Assembly (NCBI GenBank): GCA_002385825.1
Contig: DGEG01000011.1
Span: 1 to 6,122, forward strand
Length of the DNA: 6,122 nt
Direction: 5' to 3'
From: Firmicutes bacterium UBA3932
Lineage (GTDB): Bacteria; Bacillota; Clostridia; Peptostreptococcales; Anaerovoracaceae
Below, piece by piece: positions 1 through 4,925 of the stretch. Position numbers and translations under genes: made by a program. Below the pieces are notes generated by a model. The model was given only the letters and a program-made list of their open reading frames with translations. It was not told the DNA's origin and made no database searches. Within the stretch, counting starts at the first letter, position 1. Each line of letters starts with the position of its first letter.

Positions 1-1
1 G

Positions 2-145
2 AAGGTATCGTTGACTCTGCCAAGGAAAAGCATCGACGATTTCGCTTCGGTTAAGGATATCGCTGACTCCGCCAAGAAAGGCATCGATAGTTTAAGTTGT
101 AAAAAGTGTCAGACACCAAATACAAGTGGACATCAAATGTACTAA
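2..145 (+). pseudogene. 3' remnant of a repeat-containing reading frame, apparently frameshifted
   Basis: An open frame runs from the window edge to TAA at 143-145. Two copies of a roughly 51-base unit (17 codons) are visible, beginning near 4 and 56. Read with one base removed near 22-28 they give IVDSAKKSIDDFASVK followed by IADSAKKGIDSL. As written, copy 1 reads IVDSAK in frame 1 and copy 2 reads IADSAK in frame 2, so one extra base separates them, and frame 1 stops at 52-54. The differences between copies are mostly transitions, consistent with an old coding repeat. The tail after the repeat (SCKKCQTPNTSG) runs through a palindrome and is probably not original coding sequence. I do not recognise the family. 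It could also be noncoding repeat DNA, since only the end is inside the window. Confidence 0.3.
106..116. repeat. short palindrome GTGTC-A-GACAC
   Basis: The sequence GTGTCAGACAC is a perfect 5+1+5 inverted repeat. It sits at the end of the decayed repeat frame and upstream of the hemerythrin promoter. Similar short palindromes occur in dispersed REP-like elements, but only one copy is in this window, so its class is unproven. Confidence 0.25.
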
Positions 146-328
146 CGGGAGGGCGTATCGCAGGGTTTGATATTTCTTCCATAAGGGTATATTATCAAAT
201 TAATAAACTGGCTGTATGAAATAGCGGCTAATACTAGAGGCAACGTTTTCTGTGGTATATAGGAAGCGGTATAGAAGAATCAGTGCAGAACTTTAAAACC
301 AACTAAAAAAGAAAGGAATGTTTGTATT
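146..328. other. gene-free promoter and leader region of the hemerythrin-cheX operon
   Basis: No open frame with a ribosome site is visible here. The stretch holds one good sigma-A-type promoter (167-195), then a leader of about 127 bases up to the hemerythrin start. I looked for conserved c-di-GMP-I riboswitch blocks and T-box blocks and found none. Only weak pairings such as TTCTG (248-252) with CAGAA (286-290) are present. Confidence 0.5.
167..195 (+). promoter_or_regulatory. sigma-A-type promoter of the hemerythrin-cheX operon
   Basis: The -35 box TTGATA (167-172) and -10 box TATTAT (190-195) each match the consensus at 5 of 6 positions and are 17 bases apart. Transcription would start near 202, giving a leader of about 127 bases. 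Confidence 0.65.
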
Positions 329-757
329 ATGTTGTGGAAAGACCAGTATGAGCTTGGCGTTCCTGTGATTGATGCGCAGCATAAAGAATTGTTCAGGCGC
401 GTCGATTCTTTTTTACAGGTACTGCGGTCAGAGAATTCCTGGGATGAGAAGATCCCGGAGATAAACGAAACCCTTGAGTTTATGAAAAATTACGTAGTGG
501 AGCATTTCCGTGATGAAGAGGAATACCAGCGAAGTATCGATTATCCTGGGTATGATGCTCATAAACAGCTTCATGCCGATATGGTCAAATATGTACTGGA
601 GGTTTCCAGGCAGTACGAACAATCCAATAAGAACGAGGAATTAATGCAGCAGTTTGGAGGCAGGCTGCTGGCATGGTTAATTAACCATGTGGCTGCTGAA
701 GATCAACGCATAGCGGATTATGCTAAAAAGAAAGGGGTGAGTGGGAATGCAAAATAA
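329..757 (+). CDS. bacteriohemerythrin (hemerythrin-like di-iron O2-binding protein)
   Basis: This is a 142-residue single-domain hemerythrin, the usual length for the family. It should fold as a cytoplasmic four-helix bundle holding a di-iron site that reversibly binds O2, serving as an oxygen sensor, store or carrier. All seven expected iron ligands are visible in order: H18 in DAQHKELF, H59 and E63 in EHFRDEEEY, H78 and H82 in DAHKQLH, and H120 and D125 in NHVAAED. The family's W3 near the start and the YPGY turn before H78 are also present. There is no signal peptide or membrane segment. The start ATG follows AAAGGA (312-317) by 11 bases, slightly long but the only plausible site. The end overlaps cheX by 11 bases, which implies co-translation with a chemotaxis phosphatase. 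An aerotaxis role is inferred from this context only. Confidence 0.95.
   Translation: MLWKDQYELGVPVIDAQHKELFRRVDSFLQVLRSENSWDEKIPEINETLEFMKNYVVEHFRDEEEYQRSIDYPGYDAHKQLHADMVKYVLEVSRQYEQSNKNEELMQQFGGRLLAWLINHVAAEDQRIADYAKKKGVSGNAK
731..740 (+). promoter_or_regulatory. ribosome binding site that sets the cheX start
   Basis: AAAGGGGTGA lies inside the end of the hemerythrin gene. It sits 6 bases before ATG 747 but directly abuts the in-frame GTG at 741, so ATG 747 is the better start. Confidence 0.6.
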
Positions 758-1199
758 ACTTTACACAGCCTTTGTCGATGCAACACAAAATGTATTTCAG
801 TTGATGCTTAACATTCCGGAGATTTCCCATCGCCCCGCAGAAGATTTCAAATGCGACGACGAAGTCGATATCGCCATCGGCATAGTCGGCGACCTTAAGG
901 GAGAGGTAGTTTACCGGTTTCCAATTTCCACATCCCTTAAGATGGTAAACATCATGAGCGGCATGGAATTTGAAGAAGTGGATGCCTTCGTGACTTCTGC
1001 CATATCGGAGATCGCGAATATCATAAGCGGAAACGTTCTTACTGCGCTTTCGAATAACGACATAAAGTGTGATATATTACCGCCGGAGCAGCGCGGGGCC
1101 GATGAACAAAAGCAGGAGTATGAAATAGAAACAAGCAGTTGCATCAGCACGGCAATCGGTGATATATGTCTGGAAATAGGATTGAATCCGGCCTCTTAA
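747..1199 (+). CDS. cheX: chemotaxis protein CheX (CheC-type CheY-P phosphatase)
   Basis: This encodes 150 residues from ATG 747, close to the usual CheX length. CheX dephosphorylates CheY-P and so resets the flagellar motor signal. The family's catalytic Glu-x-x-Asn signature is present in SEIANIISGN, with E88 and N91 counted from ATG 747. It lies on the helix that normally carries it, followed by the SGN turn. CheC usually carries two such motifs; here only one is seen, which fits CheX. The N-terminal part has the expected strands around IGIVGDLKGEVVYRF. There is no membrane segment. The start overlaps the hemerythrin stop by 11 bases, so translation is probably coupled. A GTG six bases upstream is in frame but badly placed for the ribosome site. 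No other chemotaxis gene is in the window, so CheX may serve a CheY encoded elsewhere, or a response regulator tied to the hemerythrin. Confidence 0.9.
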   Translation: MQNKLYTAFVDATQNVFQLMLNIPEISHRPAEDFKCDDEVDIAIGIVGDLKGEVVYRFPISTSLKMVNIMSGMEFEEVDAFVTSAISEIANIISGNVLTALSNNDIKCDILPPEQRGADEQKQEYEIETSSCISTAIGDICLEIGLNPAS

Positions 1200-1237
1200 C
1201 CTCTGGGAAACAAGTGGTTTAATGCTGCTGTGATAGC

Positions 1238-1275
1238 CGCCAGTTGAGAAAGATTTCTTGATTGGTGGCGTTTTT
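1238..1275 (+). terminator. rho-independent terminator after cheX
   Basis: CGCCA (1238-1242) pairs with TGGCG (1266-1270). An inner stem of GTTGAGAA with TTCTTGAT follows, with a three-base bulge and a short loop, and then TTTTT (1271-1275). It lies 39 bases past the cheX stop and ends the hemerythrin-cheX transcript. Confidence 0.8.
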
Positions 1276-1327
1276 ATGTACAGAATTAAGTAATTGGAAT
1301 TTTGGAATTTGATAAACGCATCAAAGA

Positions 1328-1345
1328 CTGGCCTCCCAAGGCCAG
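1328..1345 (-). terminator. hairpin terminator after the DUF6485-type gene
   Basis: CTGGCCT (1328-1334) and AGGCCAG (1339-1345) form a perfect 7-base GC-rich stem with a 4-base loop, 24 bases beyond the minus-strand stop codon. On the minus strand it is followed by TCTTTG, a weak T tract. It also sits between two convergent units and may block read-through from either side. Confidence 0.55.
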
Positions 1346-1369
1346 GGACATTGTGTGATTTACATCCGT

Positions 1370-1561
1370 TTATTTGTTTTTCTTATAGTCCCTGTAGAGA
1401 TTTTCGATTGATCTGTCATAAGTTCTTTCGCCCGATGTGGAAAAGAAGCATGCCGGCACTTCTCTGCTTCTGCGGTGATATAAAACACATTCGCAACATT
1501 TGCCGTGCCGGGGACATGAGGCATATGTACAAGTGCAATCGATAGTGTTGTCGCAAGTCAT
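1370..1561 (-). CDS. small Cys-rich protein, DUF6485-like
   Basis: This encodes 63 residues, including eight cysteines at 3, 9, 11, 16, 22, 23, 25 and 38. They form CTC, then CPRHGKCCEC, then VPAC. The C-terminal part ERTYDRSIENLYRDYKK is helical and charged. The pattern matches my memory of the DUF6485 family of short cytosolic proteins in anaerobes, whose function is unknown; the cysteines suggest a zinc or iron-sulfur site (inference). The frame is open upstream to 1642, but the start at 1561 is chosen because GGAGGT (1574-1569) stands 7 bases before it and a good promoter lies at 1595-1623. The 27 residues upstream would span that promoter. The gene runs in the same direction as the dehydratase operon, 93 bases downstream, but seems to be transcribed separately. 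Confidence 0.8.
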   Translation of the reverse strand: MTCDNTIDCTCTYASCPRHGKCCECVLYHRRSREVPACFFSTSGERTYDRSIENLYRDYKKNK

Positions 1562-1568
1562 TTGCAAA

Positions 1569-1574
1569 ACCTCC
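1569..1574 (-). promoter_or_regulatory. ribosome binding site that sets the DUF6485-type start
   Basis: Read on the minus strand, GGAGGT is 7 bases before ATG 1561. This near-ideal site argues for the 63-residue form rather than a 90-residue one. Confidence 0.75.
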
Positions 1575-1594
1575 AATACAAAATTGCCACAATC

Positions 1595-1623
1595 ATTATA
1601 GTAAAAATAAAATTCTGTTTCAA
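1595..1623 (-). promoter_or_regulatory. sigma-A-type promoter of the DUF6485-type gene
   Basis: On the minus strand, TTGAAA (1623-1618) is followed after 17 bases by a perfect TATAAT (1600-1595). Transcription would begin near 1588, leaving a leader of about 27 bases. The -35 box overlaps the hairpin at 1616-1641. Confidence 0.7.
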
Positions 1624-1641
1624 TCAAAGAGATTGCAAACA
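1602..1641 (-). terminator. possible terminator of the dehydratase operon
   Basis: On the minus strand TGTTT-G-CAATC pairs with GATTG-AAACA around a TCTTT loop (1641-1616). It is then followed by the T-rich stretch GAATTTTATTTTT. The stem is AT-rich and therefore weak. It lies 13 bases past the stop of the fusion gene and overlaps the next promoter. Confidence 0.4.
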
Positions 1642-1654
1642 AAAGCAGGGCCGT

Positions 1655-3346
1655 CTAAATCTCGGAAGCTATGAGCGCGGCGCCCAGGGCTCCGCATATA
1701 TCCGGCTCCTCCGGAACAATTATTTCTGCATCAAGCTTGTCTTCAAAAGCGCGAACCACTCCGATATTTCTTGCCACACCGCCGGTCATTATGAACTCTC
1801 TTTCAAGTTTGCCGCGTCTGCCTAAGGCAACAATTTTGGAAGCTATTGAATTGTTGATGCCGTGGACGATATCTTCCAATTTTTTATCCGAAGCTATCAG
1901 CGATACGACTTCCGATTGGGCAAATACGGAACACATGCTGGAAATAGCTATATCCTCGTCCCACTTCAACCCGTAACTGCTCATCTCTTCCAGGCTCAAT
2001 TGCAGCGACTGGGCCATCATTTCAATGAAACGGCCCGTACCTGCTGCGCATTTATCGTTCATTACAAAATCCGTGACGTTTCCCTTTTCATCCAGCCTTA
2101 TAACTTTGCTGTCCTGGCCGCCTATATCTATGATAGTTCTGACTTTAGGATTGAGGAAATACGCGCCTTTTGCATGGCAGGTAATTTCCGTAACATCTTC
2201 TGCCCTAAAATCAATTCTCGCTCTGCCGTAGCCGGTAGCAACGGTTTTGCTGATATCCCCGATTTCAAGACCTGTCTTTCTTAAAGCTTCATCCAAAGCT
2301 TTTTGCGCGCTTTCCGCCACCTTGACTCCGGTGGGAACAATTGCAAAGGATATGATATTCTTTTTGTCGTCAATAATCACGGCGTTTGTTGAAGTTGAAC
2401 CCGTATCTATGCCGGCATAATAGATATGAGAAGAGGTCATGGGGCTGCGGTCGTTTAAGGCGACACGGGTGTCCGTGCCGGCATAATAGGTCTGGCAAGT
2501 GGGTGTTTTTATTTTTTTAGTAATCATGTTTTCGTAAAAAGCCCCCAATCTGGTCTTTATTTGCTCCGTTGCGAGCATAGTATAATCCGTTTCTATTTTC
2601 AAAACAGGTACATCCAGAGCCGATTTCAGTTTAGAGTATTCGAAAGTATAGAAATCGCAGAAATTCACCGTGTTATATATGATTCCGCGTAAATTTGGAT
2701 CTTCAATCAAATCCCGCCTCTTCGAGATGTCGCTCATCCGGATGCAGGGTATTTGAGACAACAATGCATCCGAATACAAAGCCATGAGTTCTTCTATGTC
2801 GTCGGTTTGCGGCGGTTTTTCCACCGAGCGGATTCCGGTACAGGTATTGTTTTTTACCGGGAGAGGGGATTCGCTTTTAATAAGTTCAAGCAAATCCGAA
2901 TTGATTCTGGCTCCCATTACTGAAACGTATGGGCCCGATATTTCTTCCCCGCCGTAATCAAATGAATCGTAGAATTTTTCTACATCAAATTCTCTGTTCA
3001 AAGCTTTAGAAAGTTCGTCAATAAGCTTCAGCAGTTCTTTTTGATACAAAAGCTTGCTGCAGCAATTGTCATTATGATGGGGCAAATTCAAAATATAGAC
3101 CTCTTGCCCTAAAGTCTTCAATACGTCTCCTGCTCTTTCAATAGAGTCACAGCATGAGGTCAAAATAATAGGGACGCAGCAATCCCGCAACCTCTCTTCA
3201 ATAATTGAACGTGAATAACTGCACACGTTGCTATGTATATACTGATCGCTCAATTCATAGTTTTCGGCGGTAGGATTAAGCAATTCGGCTTTCATTCCGA
3301 AGCCCGCCAACAATTCAATAGGCGTATATTTGCAAGCGTATTTCAT
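1655..3346 (-). CDS. fusion of 2-hydroxyacyl-CoA dehydratase-type (HGD-D) domain and ATPase activator (BadF/BadG/HgdC type)
   Basis: This 563-residue protein has two parts. Residues about 1-275 resemble a HgdB/HGD-D subunit: TPIELLAGFG, SNVCSYSRS (C42), TSCCDSIERAGDVL (C65, C66), NFCDFYTFE (C230) and LKIETDYT followed by EQIKTRLGAF. Residues about 308-563 form an ASKHA-fold activator that couples ATP hydrolysis to injection of a low-potential electron. Its phosphate loop is GIDTGSTST (312-320), with IDIGGQDSK near 407-414 and MTGGVARN at 520-527. Two cysteines, C433 (NDKCAAGTG) and C472 (SSMCSVFAQSE), should bridge a [4Fe-4S] cluster between two activator domains. The start is ATG 3346, which overlaps the previous gene's stop as ATGA and has GGAG (3358-3355) 8 bases upstream. 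An in-frame ATG at 3424 lacks such support. Activators are usually separate proteins. The substrate is unknown; a double-cubane-cluster (YjiM/YjiL-like) reductase is an alternative. Confidence 0.9.
   Translation of the reverse strand: MKYACKYTPIELLAGFGMKAELLNPTAENYELSDQYIHSNVCSYSRSIIEERLRDCCVPIILTSCCDSIERAGDVLKTLGQEVYILNLPHHNDNCCSKLLYQKELLKLIDELSKALNREFDVEKFYDSFDYGGEEISGPYVSVMGARINSDLLELIKSESPLPVKNNTCTGIRSVEKPPQTDDIEELMALYSDALLSQIPCIRMSDISKRRDLIEDPNLRGIIYNTVNFCDFYTFEYSKLKSALDVPVLKIETDYTMLATEQIKTRLGAFYENMITKKIKTPTCQTYYAGTDTRVALNDRSPMTSSHIYYAGIDTGSTSTNAVIIDDKKNIISFAIVPTGVKVAESAQKALDEALRKTGLEIGDISKTVATGYGRARIDFRAEDVTEITCHAKGAYFLNPKVRTIIDIGGQDSKVIRLDEKGNVTDFVMNDKCAAGTGRFIEMMAQSLQLSLEEMSSYGLKWDEDIAISSMCSVFAQSEVVSLIASDKKLEDIVHGINNSIASKIVALGRRGKLEREFIMTGGVARNIGVVRAFEDKLDAEIIVPEEPDICGALGAALIASEI
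2410..2489 (-). repeat. in-frame duplication of the activator phosphate-loop start
   Basis: The 14 bases TGCCGGCATAATAG occur at 2410-2423 and 2476-2489, exactly 66 bases (22 codons) apart. In protein they give YYAGTDT in the linker and YYAGIDT at the true phosphate loop of the fusion protein. The linker copy continues RVALND where the true copy has GSTSTN, so it has lost the glycine and serine/threonine pattern and is probably not functional. Confidence 0.75.
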
Positions 3347-3358
3347 TTCCTCTTCTCC
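3343..3358 (-). promoter_or_regulatory. ATGA overlap and ribosome site coupling the two dehydratase genes
   Basis: On the minus strand GGAG (3358-3355) precedes ATGA (3346-3343) by 8 bases. The ATG of the fusion gene shares bases with the TGA of the first gene, which is a typical translational coupling arrangement. Confidence 0.8.
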
Positions 3359-4620
3359 AAAATCTCCAAAAAAGCTTGCAGGCGTGTGGTCATCTGCCCG
3401 TCGTTTACATTCTCCCTGTCGCAACCATCGCCGTCTAACACCAATACAGGAATTCCGTTTTCCTCAAGGATCTTTTTCGTTATACCTGAGCCTCCCAGGG
3501 TTTTCTTGCAGCCCCAATGGTTAAAGTATATTACCCCGTCGGCATTTAGGTATTTCGCCATGTGGAGGAGCTTGCCGGCGCGACGCTCTGCAGAACCAAG
3601 CCCATGATTATTTAACAGTTTAGCGGCCAGTGATCTCAGAGGTTTATCTTCATCCAGCTCCATTATCGCATCGAAATTCATGTCGGAGCATAATAGTTGG
3701 TATTTTTCGCTGTTATTGAAAATCTCTTTCATGGACTTTTGCCAGTAGGGAAGGGTATGGCACCACAGAATTCTGATCCTGCCGTTGGCTTCTTCTATCT
3801 TTTTAGCGTCGTCTAACAGCATTTCAAAGTATTTTTCAGCTTCTTCCGACCCGTTTAGAATGTGAGTAAAAAACAGTTTATACATTTCCGAAGTAACATC
3901 ATTCGGGATATCCTTTGATGAAAGCTCTTTAAGATACTCTTTGTAGAGCATCGTGGAGCGATTTTCCCTTCTTATCACTTCTTTTAACTTTTTATAATCA
4001 AACTTTTTATTTGTATTCTCTTCGATAAATGTGACAGCTTGTTTCAGCTGCTCTTCCACATAGCTTATTGCCTCCGCGTCGTTACTGCTGTTGCCGGGAA
4101 TATCAACAGTAAACAAGGGTATTTTCCAGAAATCGGCCAGCGCCCTGAAAGTAATAATATTTGCATCGCAGATCATAGTAGTGAACATTATGAACTTCGG
4201 TTTAGGCAAAACATTGGAAAAGGCGGCTCCGAGCAGGGCTTTATGGTAGGAGCACAGGGTTTTAGGCATCCCGACGTTTTCTATGTAATCGATGAAGTAG
4301 CGTTCACAACAGGCGCCGTTCAAATAACCGGCAAATCCTTCCACAAATTCAGGTCTTATGCCGGCAGCGTGGAGCAATTCACAGGGGAAGAAAATATTCA
4401 CAACCGCCGAATTCTCAGGATTCGACAGGGGATAACGAATTAATCTATTACAGACAACTGAAGAATATACTTGATTAGGCAGCAAATACTTTTCCGGGAA
4501 ATACTTCATTTGCAAACCGCTATATGCGTAACCGAATCTCAGAAGGTTCAGCGATCTCTTCGGATGTTTTTCCATATTGCTGCCCACAATTTGGCCAAAC
4601 TTCTTTATAATCTGACTCAT
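3343..4620 (-). CDS. 2-hydroxyacyl-CoA dehydratase-type subunit (HgdB/HGD-D family)
   Basis: This 425-residue protein spans the usual length of a stand-alone HGD-D family subunit. Family members bind a [4Fe-4S] cluster, or in relatives a double cubane, and use one low-potential electron from an ATP-driven activator to dehydrate 2-hydroxyacyl-CoA or reduce other substrates. Visible hallmarks are FFPCELLHAAG (C80), TLCSYHKALLGA (C123), MICDANIITF (C151), the C-terminal YFNHWGCKKTLGGSG (C371), and VLVLDGDGCDREN followed by DGQMTTRLQAFLEIL. C80, C123 and C371 are the likely cluster ligands by position. It is cytoplasmic, with no membrane segment. The ATG at 4620 has AGGAG (4631-4627) 6 bases upstream. 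It is the first gene of the operon and its stop overlaps the fusion gene's start (ATGA), so the two proteins are probably made in equal amounts and form a heteromeric enzyme. No CoA-transferase or dehydrogenase lies nearby to name the substrate. Confidence 0.9.
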   Translation of the reverse strand: MSQIIKKFGQIVGSNMEKHPKRSLNLLRFGYAYSGLQMKYFPEKYLLPNQVYSSVVCNRLIRYPLSNPENSAVVNIFFPCELLHAAGIRPEFVEGFAGYLNGACCERYFIDYIENVGMPKTLCSYHKALLGAAFSNVLPKPKFIMFTTMICDANIITFRALADFWKIPLFTVDIPGNSSNDAEAISYVEEQLKQAVTFIEENTNKKFDYKKLKEVIRRENRSTMLYKEYLKELSSKDIPNDVTSEMYKLFFTHILNGSEEAEKYFEMLLDDAKKIEEANGRIRILWCHTLPYWQKSMKEIFNNSEKYQLLCSDMNFDAIMELDEDKPLRSLAAKLLNNHGLGSAERRAGKLLHMAKYLNADGVIYFNHWGCKKTLGGSGITKKILEENGIPVLVLDGDGCDRENVNDGQMTTRLQAFLEILEKRK

Positions 4621-4636
4621 GTCTGACTCCTGACGT

Positions 4637-4676
4637 AAAAATAAGCCAAAAGTCCCGGTCGAAGAACTGTGGCTTA
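4637..4676 (-). terminator. terminator-like leader hairpin (possible attenuator) of the dehydratase operon
   Basis: On the minus strand TAAGCCA (4676-4670) pairs with TGGCTTA (4648-4642). An inner AGTTC/GGACT stem and a loop of about 7 bases complete it, and TTTTT (4641-4637) follows at once. It ends only 5 bases before the AGGAG ribosome site and lies downstream of the proposed promoter. Its place suggests control by premature termination, but no alternative antiterminator pairing was found. Confidence 0.5.
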
Positions 4677-4685
4677 GACAAATAA

Positions 4686-4714
4686 ATATTACACCATATT
4701 TTGGGCAAATTCAA
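4686..4714 (-). promoter_or_regulatory. possible promoter of the dehydratase operon
   Basis: On the minus strand TTGAAT (4714-4709) and TAATAT (4691-4686) are 17 bases apart, each matching consensus at 4 of 6 positions. It is a modest match but the best seen upstream of the leader hairpin. Confidence 0.35.
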
Positions 4715-4758
4715 GAAAGCCTTTCCGAAACACTACATATAGGAACGGGAGGGCCAGT

Positions 4759-4808
4759 ATACAATATATCTTGACACATCTCGAATATGACAGAGCAATA
4801 TATTGTAT
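4759..4808. repeat. 11-base inverted repeat in the divergent region
   Basis: ATACAATATAT (4759-4769) and ATATATTGTAT (4798-4808) are exact reverse complements around a 28-base spacer that begins with CTTGACA. The arms are AT-rich. It could be a paired binding site for a regulator shared by the flanking units, or chance in AT-rich DNA. Confidence 0.45.
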
Positions 4809-4840
4809 TATTATGTTCATGGATTCAACATATGGGTCCC

Positions 4841-4869
4841 TTAACATTCGAGTCGGAATTATATATAAT
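4841..4869 (+). promoter_or_regulatory. sigma-A-type promoter of the diguanylate cyclase gene
   Basis: TTAACA (4841-4846, 5 of 6 matches) and a perfect TATAAT (4864-4869) are spaced by 17 bases. The start would be near 4876, giving a leader of about 50 bases. Confidence 0.75.
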
Positions 4870-4890
4870 AAATAATAAATTAAATGCTGT

Positions 4891-4920
4891 CGATTTTTTG
4901 TATTGCCTGAAATCGGAGGG
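4891..4920 (+). promoter_or_regulatory. leader hairpin touching the cyclase ribosome site
   Basis: CGATTT (4891-4896) pairs with AAATCG (4910-4915), and the last G of the stem is the first base of the GGAGGG ribosome site (4915-4920). The ribosome site lies 5 bases before ATG 4926. The stem is weak, so an effect on translation is only possible. Confidence 0.35.
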
Positions 4921-4925
4921 TAAGA

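Larger units (their letters stand above)
4621..4925. other. divergent gene-free region between the dehydratase operon and the cyclase
   Basis: The 305 bases hold a leader hairpin and possible promoter for the minus-strand operon (4637-4714), the sequence AACGGGAGGGC (4744-4754), an 11-base inverted repeat (4759-4808), and the promoter, leader hairpin and ribosome site of the cyclase (4841-4920). The two transcription units could share regulation here. I see no credible small gene. Confidence 0.6.

Noticed and set aside
428..622. 64-codon minus-strand open frame inside the hemerythrin gene
   Set aside because: It is antisense to a clearly conserved protein, with no recognisable product.
741..746. 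GTG start for cheX at 741
   Set aside because: It directly abuts the ribosome site; ATG 747 has the right spacing.
1294..1545. 83-codon plus-strand open frame
   Set aside because: It is antisense to the DUF6485-type gene and spans its terminator hairpin, with no family resemblance.
1370..1642. 90-residue form of the DUF6485-type protein
   Set aside because: Its first 27 codons cover a strong promoter and the GGAGGT site that clearly serves ATG 1561.
1655..3424. Longer form of the fusion protein starting at 3424 (589 residues)
   Set aside because: The extra 26 residues overlap the previous gene, have no ribosome site, and do not resemble the domain; ATG 3346 has a good site and the ATGA overlap.
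4039..4443. 134-codon plus-strand open frame
   Set aside because: It is antisense to the conserved core of the dehydratase subunit and has no recognisable domain.
4520..4714. 64-codon minus-strand open frame over the dehydratase leader
   Set aside because: It overlaps the real start in another frame and crosses the leader hairpin and promoter; no ribosome site.
4771..4799. TTGACA at 4771-4776 as the -35 box of a promoter
   Set aside because: No acceptable -10 box lies 16-18 bases downstream; the promoter at 4841-4869 is far better.
4870..4925. c-di-GMP riboswitch before the cyclase gene
   Set aside because: The leader of about 50 bases is too short and lacks the conserved blocks.
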